41,785 bases of DNA, taken from contig PBDG01000022.1 of assembly GCA_002717225.1 (NCBI GenBank), positions 5,649 through 47,433 of the forward strand, given 5' to 3'. Under the pieces are notes generated by a model, which worked only from the letters and a program-made list of their open reading frames with translations, ran no database searches and had not been told where the DNA came from. Source of the stretch: Rhodospirillaceae bacterium (GTDB taxonomy: Bacteria > Pseudomonadota > Alphaproteobacteria > UBA828). A program made the position numbers and the translations under genes. Shown here in pieces: positions 25,733 through 33,825 of the stretch. Position 1 is the stretch's first letter, and the number at the start of each line of letters is the position of its first letter.

Positions 25733-28700
25733 ATGACAAAGCGACAAAACATCGAAAATGGCCAAGCCTTCAGTGCCGCCTGGCGCGATAACGCCGAACA
25801 GCTTGAACGGGATGGTCTCTACCGCGCATCCGACGAAAAAGATTCCTGCGGCGTTGGGCTGATCGCCGCAATTGATGGCAAACCTCGGCGAGATGTAGTG
25901 GAAGCCGGCATCGCAGCACTCAAAGCTGTATGGCATCGGGGGGCAGTCGACGCCGATGGCAAGACCGGAGATGGCGCGGGCATCAAACTCGAAATCCCTC
26001 AAAATTTCTTCAAACGACACGTTGAAGACACTGGCCATCAGCCGAAGCCCGGCCGCCTCGCGCTTGGTATGATGTTCTTGCCAAAAACTGATCTCAGCGC
26101 ACAGGAAACTTCGCGTGGCATTGTCGAGACGGAGATCTTACGCTTTGGCCACGGAATCTACGGCTGGCGCCAAGTGCCAATTGACCCCACGGTGATCGGC
26201 GAGAAGGCGAATGCAACTCGCCCAGAAATCGAACAGGTAATGATCTCAAACGACCGTGGTGTCGACGATGACCAATTCGAAATCGACTTGTTTATCATAC
26301 GTCGGAGAATCGAGAAGATCGCTCTCGATCATCATATCAAGGAGTTCTACGTCTGCTCCCTAAGCTGTCGGACAGTGGTTTATAAGGGCATGTTCCTCGC
26401 TGAACAGCTCACCGCTTTTTTCCCAGATCTTCTGGACGAGCGTTTCATCTCGAGCTTCGCCATATTCCATCAGCGCTATTCCACGAACACCTTCCCCACT
26501 TGGCGCCTCGCACAGCCCTTCCGCCTGCTTGCCCACAATGGCGAAATCAACACCATTAAGGGAAATGCTAACTGGATGAAGAGCCATGAGACCCGCGCGG
26601 CGAGCAAGGTTTTCGACGAATTTAACGAAGAAATTTTTCCGCTCATTGAACCAGGCGCATCCGATTCCATGGCTCTCGATTCGGTCATAGAGGCGCTGGT
26701 TCACGCTGGTAGGCCGATGCCGGCAGCGCAGTGTATGCTGGTGCCTGAATCTTGGTCACACCGCCCGCACATGCCGCAGACGCATCGCGACTTCTTCGCC
26801 TATTGCAATTGCGTGATCGAACCGTGGGATGGCCCGGCAGCACTCGCCGCCTCAGACGGGCGCTGGGTCATTGCGAGCATGGATCGCAATGGTCTCCGCC
26901 CTCTTAGGTATAGCGTTACCACCGACGGGCTGGTTGTCGTTGGCTCGGAGACCGGAATGGTTCCGCTCGATGAGAGCGACGTGATGGAGAAAGGTCGCCT
27001 CGGACCGGGGGAGATGATCGGCGTCCAGCTAGAAGAAGGCCGTTTCTATCATGACCATGAGCTCAAGGACATGCTAGCTGCACGCCACCCCTATAGCGAC
27101 TGGGTCAAAAATATTGTTGAGATGGATAGTCTAATCGGCGCTGAAAAAGAGCCTATTATTTACGACGTCGAGGAACTGCTTAACCGCCAACGGGCATTCG
27201 GCTACACCATGGAGGAACTTGAGCAAATCCTCCATCCCATGGTTGCTACCGGAAAGGAACCGACCGGCTCAATGGGCGACGACACGCCAATCGCGGTGCT
27301 CTCAAGGCAATATCGTGGCCTGCAACATTTTTTCCGACAGAATTTTAGTCAGGTCACCAATCCACCGATCGACTCGTTACGCGAATACGGTGTGATGAGC
27401 CTCAAGACCCGGCTTGGCAATCTAGGCAACATGTTTGCCGAGAGCAGAACCCAGACAGATCTTCTGATGCTCAACTCGCCGGTTTTGAGTAATGCCGAGT
27501 TCGCTGCCATGCGCCGTTATATGGGTGACCAGGTGGCTTGGATTGATTGTACCTTCGAAGCCGGTGAGGGCCATAACGAACTCACCATAGCAATGAACCG
27601 CATCCGCCGCGAAGCAGAGGAAGCTGTCAGAGGCGGTGCCGTACACCTCGTGCTGAGTGATGAGAACACCACTGCCGAACGCGCGCCGGTGCCAATGATT
27701 CTTGCCGCCGGTGGTGTGCACAGTCATCTCGTCAGAGAAAAACTACGCACCTTCACTTCAATCAATGTGCGCTCGGGAGAATGTCTCGATGTACATTATT
27801 TTGCTGTTCTTATCGGTGTCGGCGCAACAACGGTCAACGCCTATATTGCTCAGGAGTGCATCGCCGATCGTCAACGGCGCGGCTTGTTCGGCAACCTCAG
27901 CCTCGATGAGTGTTGCCAACGCTACCGCGCAGCGATCGATGCCGGTCTCCTGAAGATCCTGTCCAAGATGGGTATCTCGGTGCTCGGTTCCTATCGCGGC
28001 GCCTATAACTTCGAGGCGGTTGGTCTCTCCCGCGCACTTGTCGCCGAGTTCTTCCCCGGCATGAGTTCGCGGGTCTCGGGCATCGGCCTTTCCGGAATCA
28101 AACGACGCGTCCTCCGTTTACACAAAAATGCCCACGAGATCGCGCTAAAGACCCTGCCAATGGGAGGCCTTTATAAAGCCCGCAGCTCCGGCGAGGTGCA
28201 TGCTTTCGACGGCCGTCTGATTCACATGCTGCAACACTCACTGGCAACCGATTCTTATGCAACTTACAAGAAATATTCCGCGGGCGTGAGCAAGATGCCA
28301 CCGGTTCATCTGCGCGATTTGCTTGATTTGAAGAATCAAGACGAACCGGTAGCGTTGGAAGAGGTCGAATCGATCACCGAAATTCGCAAGCGTTTCATGT
28401 CGGGCAGCATGTCGCATGGTGCGCTTTCTCGCGAGGCACACGAAACTCTTGCGATCGCTATGAACCGAATCGGCGCCGCGTCGTGCTCCGGCGAAGGCGG
28501 CGAAGACCCTGCGCGCTACGAGCCCCGGCCCAATGGTGACAATGCTAATTCGGCAGTCAAGCAGATAGCCTCGGGCCGATTTGGCGTTACAGCAGAATAC
28601 CTCAACCATTGCCGCGAAGTCGAAATTAAGATGGCCCAGGGCGCAAAACCAGGTGAAGGTGGCCAGCTTCCTGGATTCAAGGTGAGTGAGGAGATTGCCC

Positions 28701-30277
28701 GCCTGCGTTACGCCACCCCCGGCGTAACCCTGATCTCACCGCCGCCGCATCATGATATCTACTCGATCGAAGACCTCGCGCAACTTATCTACGATCTCAA
28801 GCAAATAAGTCCGCAGGCCCGCGTATCGGTCAAGCTAGTAGCCGAGGCAGGCATCGGCACGATCGCGGCCGGCGTCGCAAAAGCCAAGGCGGATATCATA
28901 TTAATCTCCGGCCATAACGGCGGCACCGGCGCTTCACCACAGTCCAGCTTGAAATATGCCGGCGCACCGTGGGAAATGAGCCTAGCAGAAATAAATCAAG
29001 TGCTAACTCTTAACCGATTGCGCCACACCACGACGCTGCGGGTAGATGGTGGCCTTAAGACCGGGCGTGACGTAGTAATCGCGGCAATGCTTGGCGCCGA
29101 GGAGTTCGGCATTGGCACTGCCTCTCTGGTTGCCATGGGCTGCATCTTGGTGCGGCAATGCCACTCTAACACTTGCCCGGTCGGTATTTGCACCCAGGAT
29201 AGCGCGCTACGCGCGAAATTCGAGGGTACTCCAGAGAAAGTGGTCAATCTGTTCAGCTTCATCGCTGAAGAGGTGCGCGAAATCCTCGCATCACTCGGCG
29301 CCCGCACCCTCGATGAAATAGTTGGACGCAGCGACCTCCTGCGTCAAGTAAGCCGCGGCAGCCGCGACCTCGATGACCTCGATCTCAATCCGATTCTAGT
29401 GCAGGCTGATTCAGGCAGCTTCGCTCGCACCTCAACCCGTGAGGGCCGCAACGAGGTGCCTGAGAGCCTTGATGAGCAAATGATTCGCGACGTGGATGAC
29501 GCACTCGAAATACCTGAAAAAATGCAACTCGCCTATACAGTGCGCAATACGCATCGCACAATCGGTGCCAAGCTCTCCTCCAGCTTGACGCGGCGCTTCG
29601 GCATGACTGGCCTGCCACCGGATTATTTTACCGTGCGCATGCGCGGGGCCGCCGGCCAATCGCTTGGCGCCTTTGCTGTACAAGGGCTAAAGCTCCAAGT
29701 GATAGGCGAGGCCAACGACTATGTCGGCAAAGGCCTCTCCGGCGGTACCATTGTAGTCCGTTTAGCAACCTCGAGCCGGTTGATTTCCAACGAGAACGCG
29801 ATCATAGGCAACACGGTTCTCTATGGTGCAACATCAGGTAAGCTATTCGCCGCTGGCCAGGCCGGTGAACGCTTCTGCGTACGCAATTCCGGTGCGCTCG
29901 CCGTGGTTGAGGGTTGTGGCTCGAATGGCTGCGAATACATGACTGGCGGCGTCGCCGTCATTTTAGGTCCCGTTGGCGACAATTTTGCTGCCGGCATGAC
30001 CGGCGGCATGGCCTTCGTCTACGACACAAATGGCAGTTTAGAACAGCGTGTCAATCCAGACTCCGTGGTGTGGCAGCGTATCCAAAGCCGTCACTGGGAA
30101 AATATCTGCCACGGCCTGGTTCGAGAGCATCAAAAAGAAACACAAACCCGTTTCGTCGAGCGATTACTAGCGGATTGGGATCTCGAGCTAAGCAAGTTCT
30201 GGCAAATTTGTCCTAAAGAAATGATTCCCCGCCTTGAACACCCCCTAAGCGACAGCCAAATCGCCAAGACCGCGTAA
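25733..30277 (+). CDS. gltB: Glutamate synthase (NADPH) large/alpha subunit
   Basis: The large subunit hydrolyses glutamine in an Ntn-type amidotransferase domain, channels ammonia to an FMN synthase domain, and ends in a beta-helix domain. The nucleophile is expected to be Cys39 in DSCGVGLI, exposed after removal of a 38-residue propeptide. The synthase part shows SGSMSHGALSREAHE, GEGGEDPARY, ISGHNGGTGASPQSSLKYAG and the iron-sulfur cysteines of CHSNTCPVGIC. The C-terminal domain has the glycine-rich repeats GGTIVVRL, GNTVLYGATSGKLFAAG and MTGGVAVILG. At 1514 residues it is full length. Together with GltD it provides ammonia assimilation by the GS-GOGAT route. Confidence 0.97.
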   Translation: MTKRQNIENGQAFSAAWRDNAEQLERDGLYRASDEKDSCGVGLIAAIDGKPRRDVVEAGIAALKAVWHRGAVDADGKTGDGAGIKLEIPQNFFKRHVEDTGHQPKPGRLALGMMFLPKTDLSAQETSRGIVETEILRFGHGIYGWRQVPIDPTVIGEKANATRPEIEQVMISNDRGVDDDQFEIDLFIIRRRIEKIALDHHIKEFYVCSLSCRTVVYKGMFLAEQLTAFFPDLLDERFISSFAIFHQRYSTNTFPTWRLAQPFRLLAHNGEINTIKGNANWMKSHETRAASKVFDEFNEEIFPLIEPGASDSMALDSVIEALVHAGRPMPAAQCMLVPESWSHRPHMPQTHRDFFAYCNCVIEPWDGPAALAASDGRWVIASMDRNGLRPLRYSVTTDGLVVVGSETGMVPLDESDVMEKGRLGPGEMIGVQLEEGRFYHDHELKDMLAARHPYSDWVKNIVEMDSLIGAEKEPIIYDVEELLNRQRAFGYTMEELEQILHPMVATGKEPTGSMGDDTPIAVLSRQYRGLQHFFRQNFSQVTNPPIDSLREYGVMSLKTRLGNLGNMFAESRTQTDLLMLNSPVLSNAEFAAMRRYMGDQVAWIDCTFEAGEGHNELTIAMNRIRREAEEAVRGGAVHLVLSDENTTAERAPVPMILAAGGVHSHLVREKLRTFTSINVRSGECLDVHYFAVLIGVGATTVNAYIAQECIADRQRRGLFGNLSLDECCQRYRAAIDAGLLKILSKMGISVLGSYRGAYNFEAVGLSRALVAEFFPGMSSRVSGIGLSGIKRRVLRLHKNAHEIALKTLPMGGLYKARSSGEVHAFDGRLIHMLQHSLATDSYATYKKYSAGVSKMPPVHLRDLLDLKNQDEPVALEEVESITEIRKRFMSGSMSHGALSREAHETLAIAMNRIGAASCSGEGGEDPARYEPRPNGDNANSAVKQIASGRFGVTAEYLNHCREVEIKMAQGAKPGEGGQLPGFKVSEEIARLRYATPGVTLISPPPHHDIYSIEDLAQLIYDLKQISPQARVSVKLVAEAGIGTIAAGVAKAKADIILISGHNGGTGASPQSSLKYAGAPWEMSLAEINQVLTLNRLRHTTTLRVDGGLKTGRDVVIAAMLGAEEFGIGTASLVAMGCILVRQCHSNTCPVGICTQDSALRAKFEGTPEKVVNLFSFIAEEVREILASLGARTLDEIVGRSDLLRQVSRGSRDLDDLDLNPILVQADSGSFARTSTREGRNEVPESLDEQMIRDVDDALEIPEKMQLAYTVRNTHRTIGAKLSSSLTRRFGMTGLPPDYFTVRMRGAAGQSLGAFAVQGLKLQVIGEANDYVGKGLSGGTIVVRLATSSRLISNENAIIGNTVLYGATSGKLFAAGQAGERFCVRNSGALAVVEGCGSNGCEYMTGGVAVILGPVGDNFAAGMTGGMAFVYDTNGSLEQRVNPDSVVWQRIQSRHWENICHGLVREHQKETQTRFVERLLADWDLELSKFWQICPKEMIPRLEHPLSDSQIAKTA

Positions 30278-30305
30278 TCAAATTTTACCAACTATGTAAC
30301 ACACC

Positions 30306-30340
30306 AAATATTTGTATATTAGGCATAAAAACAAATATTT
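30306..30340. repeat. AT-rich inverted repeat between gltB and the HD-GAF gene
   Basis: AAATATTTGT (30306-30315) and ACAAATATTT (30331-30340) are perfect 10-base arms around a 15-base loop. The right arm is followed by TTAATAAA rather than a clean T-run, so this is a weak terminator candidate for gltB. It could equally be an operator for the downstream gene; a loose promoter match (TTGTAT, 17 bases, TATTTT) overlaps it. Confidence 0.45.
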
Positions 30341-30415
30341 TTAATAAATGCTCACATCTGGTAGAACAATCGCCAGGGCTAATCATATTTTTTGCTTTAG
30401 CTATCCAGGCGAATT

Positions 30416-31756
30416 ATGAGCACAATCTCGATACCTAGTTTTTTGGCCGTACTTAAGTCCAGAAGGGATCAGATATTTCCTGATTCATCCGGCCATTATT
30501 GGCAAGTCATATCCGATACCGCACAAACAGCCTTAAATATTATAAGTTCGTCTGACGCTCTATACCATGACGTTGAACACACATGCTTAGTCACTCTGTG
30601 TGGTCAGGAAATATTTATTGGAAAAAAGATTTTAGATGGAGATTTAACTGAGGAAGATTGGGTTTATTTTACTATTGCACTTCTACTGCATGATATCGGT
30701 TATGTACGTAATATACTTTCCGAAGACTCCGGACTCCTGCAAACAACATCGCTCGATGGGAAAAAACATTCGTTGACATCAGGAGACACCGACGCATCGC
30801 TCACCCCCTTTCATATTGAAAGAGGAAAACTTTTTATAGAAAATAGAAATTGGCCTGATGGCATAAACAAAAACATTATTTCCGAGATGATTGGGTACAC
30901 CGAGTTTCCAATACCTAAATCGAGAGAGCAAAAATCAGATAAATCTACTAAAGCAGAATTATTGGCCACCCTCGTTGGATCAGCCGACTTGATTGGACAA
31001 TTAGCCGATCCATCTTACGATATTAAAATACCACGACTGTATTTCGAATTTTTAGAAACTGGGACCGCTAATAATTTAGGATATCGCTCTGCAGAAGATC
31101 TCAGAAGGTCATACCCATCTTTCTTTTATAACTTCGTAAATCCAAATATCGCATTATCTATCAAATATTTAAATGCCTCACCAGAAGGGCAAAAATGGAC
31201 CTCTCTTTTAAATTACCATGTGTTTTCCCAGGAAAATCGAGCTATTTTAGAGCAGGATGGTGTTAAACTTTTACAAGAGATACACTCCTATTGCGGAGAT
31301 GCAGAGGATTTAGACAAGGTCATAGAATTCACACTAAGCAAAGTATGTTCATACCAATCGTGGCCAATAGGACACGCTTACAAAAGAGTTGATACGGACG
31401 CTGGGCCTATTTTATCAAGCAGCAAAATATGGCACTTATCAGAAAACAATGACTTGTTTGAAAAGTGGAAAAACATATCAGAGGATCACACATTTACATC
31501 TGGAGAGGGATTGCCGGGACGCGTTTTTCAGAAGGGGGAACCAGCTTGGATTACTGATGTAACTAAGGACAAAAACTTTCCAAGATCCGATCTTGCTTCT
31601 GATATCGGTGTAAAAGGAGCATTTGCGTTTCCAGTTTACGGAAAAATTGGGATAGGATTTGTTCTTGAATTCTACAGTCAGGAAGCTGAGGATTTAGATA
31701 GTTCTGTTTTATCATTTATGGAACAAATATCGTATGAAATAACAAATCACGTATAG
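30416..31756 (+). CDS. HD-domain phosphohydrolase with C-terminal GAF sensor domain
   Basis: This 446-residue protein couples a probable metal-dependent HD hydrolase to a GAF domain. The HD ligands appear as ALYHDVEHT (His51, His55), LLLHDIGY (His92-Asp93) and a later Asp in VGSADLIGQLADPSY. The GAF domain occupies about residues 300-446, with GEGLPGRVFQKGEPAWI, ITDVTKDKNFPR and FAFPVYGKIGIGFVLEFYS, like the small-molecule GAF modules of sensor kinases. No membrane segment or signal peptide is seen. The substrate (a nucleotide or cyclic dinucleotide is a fair guess) is unknown. Codon use is much more AT-rich than in neighbours (some lines near 35 percent GC), suggesting transfer. The next gene is a degenerate homologue 10 bases downstream. 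Confidence 0.8.
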   Translation: MSTISIPSFLAVLKSRRDQIFPDSSGHYWQVISDTAQTALNIISSSDALYHDVEHTCLVTLCGQEIFIGKKILDGDLTEEDWVYFTIALLLHDIGYVRNILSEDSGLLQTTSLDGKKHSLTSGDTDASLTPFHIERGKLFIENRNWPDGINKNIISEMIGYTEFPIPKSREQKSDKSTKAELLATLVGSADLIGQLADPSYDIKIPRLYFEFLETGTANNLGYRSAEDLRRSYPSFFYNFVNPNIALSIKYLNASPEGQKWTSLLNYHVFSQENRAILEQDGVKLLQEIHSYCGDAEDLDKVIEFTLSKVCSYQSWPIGHAYKRVDTDAGPILSSSKIWHLSENNDLFEKWKNISEDHTFTSGEGLPGRVFQKGEPAWITDVTKDKNFPRSDLASDIGVKGAFAFPVYGKIGIGFVLEFYSQEAEDLDSSVLSFMEQISYEITNHV

Positions 31757-31766
31757 GTTTAAGATA

Positions 31767-32561
31767 ATGATTTTCACCCGAATCACCCTGCAAGAGGTAA
31801 TAAAAGAAGTTGAAAATAACGGGCATTACTTGTTTTTCAATGATCCGGATGAAGAAAAATATTTAAAGGTTTTACTTGCCATGGCATTTGCTACAATGGC
31901 TAAAAGTGATAGCCTATATTTCTCTGCGGAAAACCTAGTTTCAAATGCAAAAGTTGCCCTAGAAGTATGTCGCGCATTATCGGTGCAAGGGGGACCGCCA
32001 GAAAAGCATTTCTATACTTCCAATTTTTTCGCTTCTGTATTGTTTGCAAATGTAGGGGTGATAAGGGGAATATTACGGGAAGATCAAGGAGATGAATATT
32101 TAGTAAATAAAAATACTCTCCAAAAAATATTACCAAATCATACGGATTCGATTTTGTGGAAACATCGTCGTCAGAGAAGCATTATTTATTTAAATAACAA
32201 TAAATTTACAAGTAGGACGTTAGATCTAAACGTTGTATCGTCAGCCATCGAAAACTCTGACTTCAGTCTTGACGTCGACCTAAATTCGTTATCCGAATTT
32301 GATAAATTGATAAGATCCACATTTATCATAGGTTTTTTATCGGGTGTCAATTTTGAAAGAAAATTGGTTCAATATTATCACTCAGCCGATGAAGGGGGTG
32401 CGTTAAGTAACTTAGGGTACAAAAATGTTAAGGAATTTAGGGAGAATTTTAAAGATTTTTTTTGGGGAAAATTATATGGTGAAGCTGCGGAAACACTGGA
32501 ATTACTGAAAACAACTGAAAACGGAAAATATTACGTATCATCTCTTTTTCAGCACGTTTAA
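31767..32561 (+). CDS. Degenerate HD-fold homologue (predicted pseudoenzyme) paired with the HD-GAF protein
   Basis: I do not recognise this 264-residue protein as a named family, but it aligns by eye with the HD part of the preceding gene. SDSLYFSAEN matches SDALYHDVEH, and VLFANVGVIRGILRED matches LLLHDIGYVRNILSED. Further on, EGGALSNLGYKNVKEFREN matches ETGTANNLGYRSAEDLRRS. All aligned metal ligands are replaced (His51 by Phe52, His55 by Asn56, His92-Asp93 by Ala94-Asn95), while the scaffold is kept and the frame is open. That pattern argues for a selected pseudoenzyme, perhaps a regulatory partner forming a heterodimer. There is no GAF domain. It shares the AT-rich composition of its partner and starts 10 bases after it, so the two form an operon. 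Confidence 0.7.
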   Translation: MIFTRITLQEVIKEVENNGHYLFFNDPDEEKYLKVLLAMAFATMAKSDSLYFSAENLVSNAKVALEVCRALSVQGGPPEKHFYTSNFFASVLFANVGVIRGILREDQGDEYLVNKNTLQKILPNHTDSILWKHRRQRSIIYLNNNKFTSRTLDLNVVSSAIENSDFSLDVDLNSLSEFDKLIRSTFIIGFLSGVNFERKLVQYYHSADEGGALSNLGYKNVKEFRENFKDFFWGKLYGEAAETLELLKTTENGKYYVSSLFQHV

Positions 32562-32580
32562 TAAACTATCAAATCTAAAA

Positions 32581-32610
32581 GAAATTGAGCCGAATTTATT
32601 TATCAATTTC
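32581..32610. terminator. Weak hairpin between convergent genes
   Basis: GAAATTGA (32581-32588) and TCAATTTC (32603-32610) form an 8-base stem with a 14-base loop at the convergent 3' ends of the HD pair and the FAD oxidoreductase gene. No strong T-run follows on either side, so termination activity is uncertain. Confidence 0.3.
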
Positions 32611-33814
32611 GAGAAATGATACTATCTACATTTTTGGGACTCATAAAATCATCGGGTGAACAAGTTAAAGATACTGCGCCAAAAAGTTGTGCGCGCCCTT
32701 GTTCGTCGTCAATAAGGGCTCGGTTTAACTTCTCTTGTCTTTTATTGGGTTTTGCAAAAGAAGCCAGTTGCAAGGTAAAATGGTAATATGGCATGAGCCA
32801 TTTGTCTCGGGCTCGTTCATATTCAGCAAGCTCTGCGTCAAGATTACCTGAACGAATTCCATGGTCGACTGCCAACGCCAGCATATCAGCAGACGCAAAA
32901 GCCGTCGCAATGCCTTGTGCAGTAACCGGATCCTTTTTCATACCCGCGTCCCCCACTAATGCCCAGCCTGGTCCATGGGAACGTCGAACAAAACTTCTAG
33001 TACATCCTGAGTAGAATCTATCAACGCGCTCACCAGATGATACTTTAGCGGCAATATGAGGTGCGGTTTGATTCAACCGCTCGTAAAATGCTGCTTCCTT
33101 GCGACGTCGGGCATCTAAAAACTCGCCATACATTAGATTGCTGGCGATGAGAACGGTGTCATCGCTGGATGGAAAAGCAAAGACACCAGCGTTTTGATGA
33201 ACAGTGATGTAGAGATGCTTGATATCAACGTTTTGCCAATAGCTCCAGATATTGCTCTGGAGCGGTGGCTCGACATGATACTCCTCGGCAGCTGTACATT
33301 TAGCCACCATCGAGCCCGGACCGTCTGCACCAATGACTAGCTTTGTTCGGGCCTGGAATTTACAACCCTCCTTGTCCTTTGCCTCAACGCCAACGACTCG
33401 CCCATCCTCAAACATGAGGCCATTGACGCGGCAATTGAATTGAAGTTCCGCGCCCGCGCGTTCAGCAGCAGCGGCCAGTTCACCATCGAGTATATCTCGC
33501 CTAGGCGCAATGGAATGTGCCACACCAGAAAATGGCGGCGGGGGTCCATGCATTACAGCGCCATGTAGATCCACTGTCCAGTCGGTGAAAGGTGTGCTAC
33601 GCGCTTCTATGGTTTTGAGCAGCCCCCAGTCTTTGAGATACGCAACGCCAAGTGGGTGAATGAGATGGGTCGAATGCATCATGTTCGACGGAACGCCGTC
33701 ACGCTCGAGAAGAAGGACACGATACCCCTTCTGTGCCAGAATCATCGCTGTCGGCGCCCCGGCACAACGTGCACCGACAACGATGATATCGTATTTAGGT
33801 AAATTTGAGCGCAT
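32603..33814 (-). CDS. NAD(P)/FAD-dependent oxidoreductase (PHBH-fold monooxygenase-like)
   Basis: This 403-residue flavoprotein belongs to the group that includes para-hydroxybenzoate hydroxylase-like monooxygenases and geranylgeranyl reductases. The FAD dinucleotide site is DIIVVGARCAGAPTAMILAQKG at the N-terminus. The DG motif is VIGADGPGS, and the GD motif ALVGDAGMKKDPVTAQGI is near residue 290. The segment MHSTHLIHPLGVAYLKDWGLL is typical of the family common in actinobacteria and alphaproteobacteria. The substrate is unknown. It starts 11 bases after the CoA ligase, so the two are probably one operon, in which the ligase may activate an acid that the flavoprotein then reduces or hydroxylates. 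Confidence 0.8.
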   Translation of the reverse strand: MRSNLPKYDIIVVGARCAGAPTAMILAQKGYRVLLLERDGVPSNMMHSTHLIHPLGVAYLKDWGLLKTIEARSTPFTDWTVDLHGAVMHGPPPPFSGVAHSIAPRRDILDGELAAAAERAGAELQFNCRVNGLMFEDGRVVGVEAKDKEGCKFQARTKLVIGADGPGSMVAKCTAAEEYHVEPPLQSNIWSYWQNVDIKHLYITVHQNAGVFAFPSSDDTVLIASNLMYGEFLDARRRKEAAFYERLNQTAPHIAAKVSSGERVDRFYSGCTRSFVRRSHGPGWALVGDAGMKKDPVTAQGIATAFASADMLALAVDHGIRSGNLDAELAEYERARDKWLMPYYHFTLQLASFAKPNKRQEKLNRALIDDEQGRAQLFGAVSLTCSPDDFMSPKNVDSIISRN

Positions 33815-33825
33815 CCAGATACCGT

